Source: Bacilli bacterium | GTDB taxonomy: Bacteria > Bacillota_I > Bacilli_A > RF39 > UBA660 | Length of the DNA: 10,953 nt | Direction: 5' to 3' | Assembly (NCBI GenBank): GCA_029004695.1 | Contig: JAQVZB010000035.1 | Coordinates: forward strand, 1 to 10,953 | Shown here: in pieces, positions 6,040 through 10,953 of the stretch | Position numbering within the stretch: position 1 is the first letter of the stretch | Layout: each line of letters opens with the position of its first letter | Notes under the pieces: model-generated | Database searches by the model: none | Seen by the model: only the letters and a program-made list of their open reading frames with translations | What the model was told of the DNA's origin: nothing | Position numbers and translations under genes: made by a program

Positions 6040-6725
6040 TAGTTTCCTCCAAATCTTCTATTTCTATTATTATATTCAAGAATAGCTAAATCAAATTCAT
6101 TTTCATCAAAATCAGGAAAATATACTTTCGGAAAATATAATTCCGCATAACTAGCTTGCCATAACATAAAATTACTTAATCTTTGTTCCCCACTAGTTCT
6201 TATAACAAAATCTAAATTTGGAAGATTCTGATATAAATAATTAATAAATTCTTCTTCTGTTACTTTTTTCTTGGATTCAATTATTTTATTTATCGCATCT
6301 ATTATTTCAATTCGAGCTCCATAATTTAAACATATATTTAATGTTCCACTAGTATTATTTTTAGTAAGATTAGTAACATCTTCAATTACTTTTTGAACAT
6401 TTTTAGGTAAGGGATTTTTTCGACCTGAAAATATTACTTTAATATTTGATTCTTTTAATTCATTCAATCTTTCTTTAAAAAATTTTACAATTAAGCCCAT
6501 TAAGTAACTTACTTCCTCTTCACTTCTTCCAAAGTTTTCAGTCGAAAAAGCAAAGACGCTTAAATATTTTACTTTCTTGATATTTATGATATATTTTGCT
6601 AACTCAATAATTCTATTTGCTCCAGCAAGATGCCCTTCAATTGGTTTTTTACCTTGCTCTTTAGCCCATCTACGATTACCATCCATGATAATACCAACAT
6701 GAGTAGGAACTATTAATTCTTTCAT
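6039..6725 (-). CDS. uppS: Undecaprenyl diphosphate synthase (cis-prenyltransferase)
   Basis: A 228-residue cytosolic enzyme that extends farnesyl diphosphate with isopentenyl diphosphate to C55 undecaprenyl diphosphate, precursor of the wall lipid carrier. Motifs: H-V-G-I-I-M-D-G-N-R-R-W (9-20, D15 being the essential Asp), F-S-T-E-N-F-G-R-S (60-68), N-Y-G-A-R-I-E-I (134-141), D-F-V-I-R-T-S-G-E-Q-R-L-S-N-F (172-186), W-Q-A-S-Y-A-E-L-Y-F (189-198) and R-N-R-R-F-G-G at the end. Slightly short for the family (about 245-260). The ATG at 6725 has AGGGTGA six bases upstream. First gene of uppS-cdsA-rseP. A promoter is proposed at 6744-6772, and readthrough from polC is also possible because no terminator is visible between them. 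Confidence 0.95.
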   Translation of the reverse strand: MKELIVPTHVGIIMDGNRRWAKEQGKKPIEGHLAGANRIIELAKYIINIKKVKYLSVFAFSTENFGRSEEEVSYLMGLIVKFFKERLNELKESNIKVIFSGRKNPLPKNVQKVIEDVTNLTKNNTSGTLNICLNYGARIEIIDAINKIIESKKKVTEEEFINYLYQNLPNLDFVIRTSGEQRLSNFMLWQASYAELYFPKVYFPDFDENEFDLAILEYNNRNRRFGGN

Positions 6726-6743
6726 AGTTTCACCCTGCTAATA

Positions 6744-6772
6744 AGTATACTAGTAATTAATATAAAATGCAA
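6744..6772 (-). promoter_or_regulatory. Probable promoter of uppS-cdsA-rseP
   Basis: In the 71-base gap after polC, the minus strand has TTGCAT (6772-6767), 17 bases, then TATACT (6749-6744). The -10 has five of six matches; the -35 only three. Transcription would start near 6737-6736, at the ribosome binding site, leaving a leader of about 11 bases, much like the parE case. Confidence 0.45.
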
Positions 6773-6796
6773 TAAATCATGTTTAAAGATTGTAAA

Positions 6797-9700
6797 TTAT
6801 AAATCAAATAAACTTAATTGACTAGATTCAGGAATTGAATTAAAGATCCCTAACAATCTCATTTTATCTATTGTCGTAGAATTTATTTTACCTCTCATTT
6901 GAACGTCTTCGACACTTATGAAAGGAGCTTTTTCTCTTTCAGCGATAACTTGATTTGCAGCACTATCTCCTAAACCATCTAAAGCTCTAAATGGTATTAT
7001 TAATGATTTTTTATCATCATCAATAACAAAATTTTTGCTATCACTTTTTAATAAATCAATATTTTTAAATTCAAATCCCCTAACTACCATTTCAAGAGCA
7101 CAATATAATACTTCTAATAATTCGGCCTCTTTATTAGTTAAATCAAAACCTTTACTTTCTAATTCTAATATTCGATTTCCAATTTTTAATTCACCTTTAA
7201 TTAAAGTTTCTACTTCGAAAGCGTGACATCTAATTGAAAAGAAAGCACTGTAATAATAAATGGGATAATAAACTTTAAAATAAGCAATTCTAAAAGCACT
7301 CATTATATAAGCAACAGCATGAGCTTTAGGGAACATATATTTTATTTTAGAACACGATTCTATATACCAATCGGGAATGTTTGCATCTTTAAGGACTTTT
7401 TCATGTTCCTTCCAAGCGGTAATATCTTTTGAAGGTTTACCTTTACGAACAAATTCCATAATTTTAAATGCTTTTAAAGGTTCGACACCATTATTAATTA
7501 AATAAACCATAATATCATCACGACAACCAATTACTTCATTAAAAGGGACAATATTATTTTTAATAAGTTCAGAAGCATTACCTAACCATACATCTGTACC
7601 ATGTGATAAACCTGAAATTTTAACCGCATCTGCAAATGTTTTAGGTTGAGTATTTTCTAACATGCCTATAACAAACTTAGTACCTAACTCTGGAACTCCT
7701 AATGTACCTGTTGGACAATTAATTTGTTCTTTTGTTACTCCTAAAGGTTCTGGACTTGATAAAATCTTTAATACTTCAGGATCATTAAAAGGAATTTTAG
7801 TCACATCTAATAAAGATAAATCTTGCAACATTTTTAACATTGTCGGATCATCATGACCTAATATATCTAATTTTAATATTTCATCTTCCATAGGATGATA
7901 ATCAAAATGAGTTGTTCTCCATAATGCTGTTTCATCATCAGCTGGGTATTGATACGGAGTAAAATCATATACATCCATATAATCAGGAATTACTACTATC
8001 CCACCTGGATGTTGTCCTGTTGTTCTTTTGACTCCAACACAACCTTGAGCTAATCTTTCTATTTCAACTGCTTTCATTGTTATATTATTATCTTCACAAT
8101 AACCTTTGACAAAACCAAATGCAGTGCGGTCTGCTACGGTTCCAATTGTTCCAGCTCGATAAACATTATCGATTCCGAATAATTCTTTTGTATATTCATG
8201 AGCTTTCCATTGATATTCACCAGAAAAATTTAAATCGATATCTGGTACTTTATCAGCATCAAACCCTAAAAAAGTCGCAAAAGGCATATCTTGACCTTCT
8301 CTATTAAGTTCTTCATTACATTTAGGACATTTTTTACTAGGTAAATCATAACCACTTGTATATTTAATAGCAAATTTTATTCCCTTATCATCTTCAAAAG
8401 TAGTATATTTGCATTTTGGGCATACATAATGAGCAGGTAAAGGATTTACTTCCGTTATTCCCATTAATGTTGCTACAAATGAAGAACCAACCGATCCTCT
8501 AGATCCAACTAAATATCCGTCATCATTACTTTTTTTAACTAATTTTTGACTAATTAAATATATAACATCATAGCCACCTTTAATAATTCCAGCTAACTCT
8601 TGCTCAATTCTTTCTTTAATTAAGGGATGAATATCATTACCATATAGTTCTTTGGCTTTACCATATACCAATTTATTAACTTCTTCAACCGAATTTTCGA
8701 TTCGAGGAGAAAATGGTACCCCTTTTGTATCAATAATTACATCAATATATTCAATCATCTCAGCAATTTTATTAGGATTTTCGATAACTAATAATTGGGC
8801 ATTTTTTTTATCTAAAAAACTGAAATCAGCTAACATTTCATCAGTAGTTCTAAAATGTTGATCTGGAATTGAAGAAATATCTTTTCTTGCCAGAGGATGC
8901 CTTCCACCTCCTGGTACTTTTTGATTAACAATAATTTCGCGATATATTTTATCTTCTTTATTTAAATGATGAACATCTCCTGTTGCTACTATTATCTTTC
9001 CAGCAGCAATAGTATTATCAATAATTTTTTTAAGACTATTTTCTAATTCTAATTCACTTCCAAATGTATTATTTTGTAATAAATGATTATACACCTCTTT
9101 AGGTTGAACTTCGATATAATCATAAAAATTAATGCTGTTTATTAATTCTTCATCACTTATTGATCTTGCTTGACTAAATACTTCACTTTCATAGCATCCA
9201 CTACCTATTAATAATCCTTCACGATGCTTTTCTATTTCACTTCTTAATATGCGGGGCGTTTTATATAAATATTTGGTGTTAGCATAACTTAATATTTTAA
9301 ATAAATTTTTTAAACCAGTTCGATTTTTAGCTAAAATATTAACATGATAAAAAGGACCATATTTATGAATTTCTTCTTTAGCTATTAAATTATTTAAATC
9401 TTTTACATTATTAATATTATATTTAAGGACTATTTTAAGCATTTTATTAAATATTTTAGCCGTAGCATTAGCATCATAATCAGCTCGGTGATGACCATTT
9501 TCATCAAACTCAACCTCATATCTTTTTACAAGGGCGCTTAAGGAGTGTTTAAATTGGTCAGGTTCCAGAGCTCTTGATAATTCTAAAGTATCAATAACAG
9601 CATTATTAAGAGGGCCTAAATTATATTTTTGATACGCCATTTCTAAAAATGAAATATCAAAAGTCGCATTATGTGCTACTAAAACAGAATCCTTAAACCA

Positions 9701-10953
9701 ATCTTTAAATCTTTTAACGACATTTTCTTCATTATCTTTTCCTTTAAGCATGGTATCAGTTATATTAGTAATTTCAATTATTTTCGAAGGTAATTTTCTA
9801 TCAGGATTAATGAGTTCATTAAATGTATCAATTACTTCACCATTTTGAATAAGTACTCCTCCAATTTCAATAATCGAGTCACCACTACCAGCATTAAAAC
9901 CAGTTGTTTCAAAATCAAAGACACAATATTTTGTATTTAATAAATCACTATCAATCGGTTTTTTTACAATATTAATAGTATCATCACTCATTAATAATTC
10001 CACACCGTAAATAACTTTAAACTTATCCTTATCTTCTTTACCTTTATTATATGATTTTATAAAGCTATGAACTTCTGGAAAAGATTGAACACTATTATGG
10101 TCAGTTATTGCTAAAGCATTATGGCCCCAACTTATTGCAGTCTTTAAAAGATTAGTTGCCGATACGACACCATCCATTTGACTCATAAGAGTATGAGTAT
10201 GAAGCTCAACTCTTTTTACTTTAGCAGTATCTGTTCTTTTAATGTCTTTACTTGCTATTTCTTCAATATCTCTTAAATTAAGTACTAAATCCCTTGCATA
10301 AGTATCATTTTTAGTATATCCTCTAAATTTATACCATGAACCTTTTTTTAACGATTGAACGACTTGATTAAATTCTTTTTCATTTTTACTAAAATATTTA
10401 GCGATAATACTATCGGTTTTATCGCTAATTTTTAAAGTTAAAATACTAAAATTAGTCTTATTAGATACAAACTCTTCAATACTAAAAATATATGCTTCGA
10501 AAGTTACATTATTTTCTTCACTCATTATTTCATTAATAGCCGAAGTTTTAGATTTAATTTTTTCACCTAATATAACTTTATACTTAGGTTCATCATTTAT
10601 AATAATTAATTCTTTAGTATTTTCAATTTCTTCTTTAATTTTATTTCTTTTTACTTCATTTATTTTCGCTTCTATTATATAATTATCAAACCCTACTTCA
10701 CTTAACCATTTAATTATTTTTTTACTATTTTCATTTAATAGTTTTTGTTCAATATTGCTTAGTACTTCAAAGATAATTTTATTATTATCAATCTTTATTT
10801 CATTATCAATAATACTAATTAATGATGGATATTTTTTAGTTAATAATTCCATACAATAACGAGTATATTTTAATATATCATCATTTGTAATATCTTCGTA
10901 AATAAAGATAATTTTTATTTTAGATACATCATCAAAATCTTTTTTACAAGCAT
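6797..10953 (-). CDS. polC: DNA polymerase III PolC-type alpha subunit (5' end outside window)
   Basis: The Gram-positive replicative polymerase with built-in 3'-5' proofreading. Numbering from the Met codon at 10852: OB-fold about 110-200; PHP domain from E-L-H-T-H (216-220), with I-T-D-H-N (249-253) and, after the exonuclease, G-D-V-H-H (625-629). The DEDD exonuclease is inserted at 308-475: D313-x-E315, D399, H455 and D460. A zinc knuckle C811/C814/C842/C845 precedes the palm, P-D-I-D-L-N-F-S-G-E-Y (870-880, D871 and D873) with K-L-D-I-L-G-H-D-D (994-1002). The C terminus ends in QLSLF (1345-1349), the sliding-clamp binding motif. The Met at 10852 is not the start: 33 more codons are open to the edge and read like PolC (Y-T-R-Y-C before M-E-L-L). 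About 1384 residues are visible; by comparison with the B. subtilis protein (about 1437), some 65 more are expected outside. Confidence 0.97.
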   Translation of the reverse strand, partial: ACKKDFDDVSKIKIIFIYEDITNDDILKYTRYCMELLTKKYPSLISIIDNEIKIDNNKIIFEVLSNIEQKLLNENSKKIIKWLSEVGFDNYIIEAKINEVKRNKIKEEIENTKELIIINDEPKYKVILGEKIKSKTSAINEIMSEENNVTFEAYIFSIEEFVSNKTNFSILTLKISDKTDSIIAKYFSKNEKEFNQVVQSLKKGSWYKFRGYTKNDTYARDLVLNLRDIEEIASKDIKRTDTAKVKRVELHTHTLMSQMDGVVSATNLLKTAISWGHNALAITDHNSVQSFPEVHSFIKSYNKGKEDKDKFKVIYGVELLMSDDTINIVKKPIDSDLLNTKYCVFDFETTGFNAGSGDSIIEIGGVLIQNGEVIDTFNELINPDRKLPSKIIEITNITDTMLKGKDNEENVVKRFKDWFKDSVLVAHNATFDISFLEMAYQKYNLGPLNNAVIDTLELSRALEPDQFKHSLSALVKRYEVEFDENGHHRADYDANATAKIFNKMLKIVLKYNINNVKDLNNLIAKEEIHKYGPFYHVNILAKNRTGLKNLFKILSYANTKYLYKTPRILRSEIEKHREGLLIGSGCYESEVFSQARSISDEELINSINFYDYIEVQPKEVYNHLLQNNTFGSELELENSLKKIIDNTIAAGKIIVATGDVHHLNKEDKIYREIIVNQKVPGGGRHPLARKDISSIPDQHFRTTDEMLADFSFLDKKNAQLLVIENPNKIAEMIEYIDVIIDTKGVPFSPRIENSVEEVNKLVYGKAKELYGNDIHPLIKERIEQELAGIIKGGYDVIYLISQKLVKKSNDDGYLVGSRGSVGSSFVATLMGITEVNPLPAHYVCPKCKYTTFEDDKGIKFAIKYTSGYDLPSKKCPKCNEELNREGQDMPFATFLGFDADKVPDIDLNFSGEYQWKAHEYTKELFGIDNVYRAGTIGTVADRTAFGFVKGYCEDNNITMKAVEIERLAQGCVGVKRTTGQHPGGIVVIPDYMDVYDFTPYQYPADDETALWRTTHFDYHPMEDEILKLDILGHDDPTMLKMLQDLSLLDVTKIPFNDPEVLKILSSPEPLGVTKEQINCPTGTLGVPELGTKFVIGMLENTQPKTFADAVKISGLSHGTDVWLGNASELIKNNIVPFNEVIGCRDDIMVYLINNGVEPLKAFKIMEFVRKGKPSKDITAWKEHEKVLKDANIPDWYIESCSKIKYMFPKAHAVAYIMSAFRIAYFKVYYPIYYYSAFFSIRCHAFEVETLIKGELKIGNRILELESKGFDLTNKEAELLEVLYCALEMVVRGFEFKNIDLLKSDSKNFVIDDDKKSLIIPFRALDGLGDSAANQVIAEREKAPFISVEDVQMRGKINSTTIDKMRLLGIFNSIPESSQLSLFDL

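Noticed and set aside
5804..6085. Plus-strand open frame across the cdsA/uppS junction
   Set aside because: Antisense to two strongly conserved, coupled genes.
7035..8861. Four plus-strand open frames inside polC (from 7035, 7662, 8119 and 8652)
   Set aside because: All antisense to conserved PolC domains, with no binding sites or recognisable proteins.
10914..10953. ATG at the extreme right edge on the minus strand (10953-10951)
   Set aside because: It is out of frame with polC and hits a stop after about a dozen codons.
1..10953. CRISPR array, tRNA or rRNA gene, riboswitch, prophage or toxin-antitoxin pair
   Set aside because: No evenly spaced DNA repeats with unique spacers, no structured RNA signature and no matching proteins; the regular repeats seen are protein-coding.

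Overview
The window comes from an AT-rich, low-GC Gram-positive bacterium (Firmicutes/Bacilli side, possibly a reduced gut lineage close to the Mollicutes; the lineage is inference). The evidence is a PolC-type replicative polymerase, a ParE-type topoisomerase IV subunit, a type 2 peptide deformylase, strong Shine-Dalgarno sites of the AGGGAGG/GAGGTG kind, and a uppS-cdsA-rseP envelope cluster. The genetic code looks standard at UGA: tryptophan is encoded by TGG, the long genes read through with no in-frame TGA, and every gene whose end is visible stops with TAA.

Layout. Bases 2-151 (+) are the last 49 codons of an IS30-family transposase that enters from the left edge, followed by a probable IS end near 172-190. 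Bases 205-420 (-) encode a small one-helix membrane protein with two cysteines. Bases 463-1074 (+) hold a consensus promoter and def (peptide deformylase), converging on parE through a bidirectional terminator at 1074-1100. From there to the right edge everything is on the minus strand. In transcription order it is polC (enters from the right edge, 10953-6797), uppS-cdsA-rseP (6725-4192, tightly coupled), a recognisable terminator, a membrane-anchored, low-complexity repeat protein of unknown function (4111-3062, TTG start), a second terminator, then parE (3000-1099).

How the genes work together. PolC copies the chromosome and ParE (with ParC, not in this window) unlinks the daughters. UppS makes undecaprenyl diphosphate, the lipid carrier for wall synthesis; CdsA makes CDP-diacylglycerol for phospholipids; RseP is an intramembrane site-2 protease. 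This is a rearranged form of the common Firmicutes block uppS-cdsA-dxr-rseP-proS-polC: dxr and proS are absent and polC sits upstream of uppS.

Points to notice. (1) The visible polC frame stays open to the right edge and looks like PolC upstream of the first in-window Met, so the gene is cut by the window and its true start is outside. (2) The unknown protein has a modular tail with a 6-residue repeat (four copies) and a 23-residue repeat (three copies). (3) ParE carries EGNSAGG in place of EGDSAGG, the position of known quinolone-resistance substitutions. (4) Terminators begin at stop codons, and the parE promoter appears to overlap the preceding terminator. I found no CRISPR array, RNA gene, phage module or clear new defence system; the unknown repeat protein is the best candidate for something undescribed.
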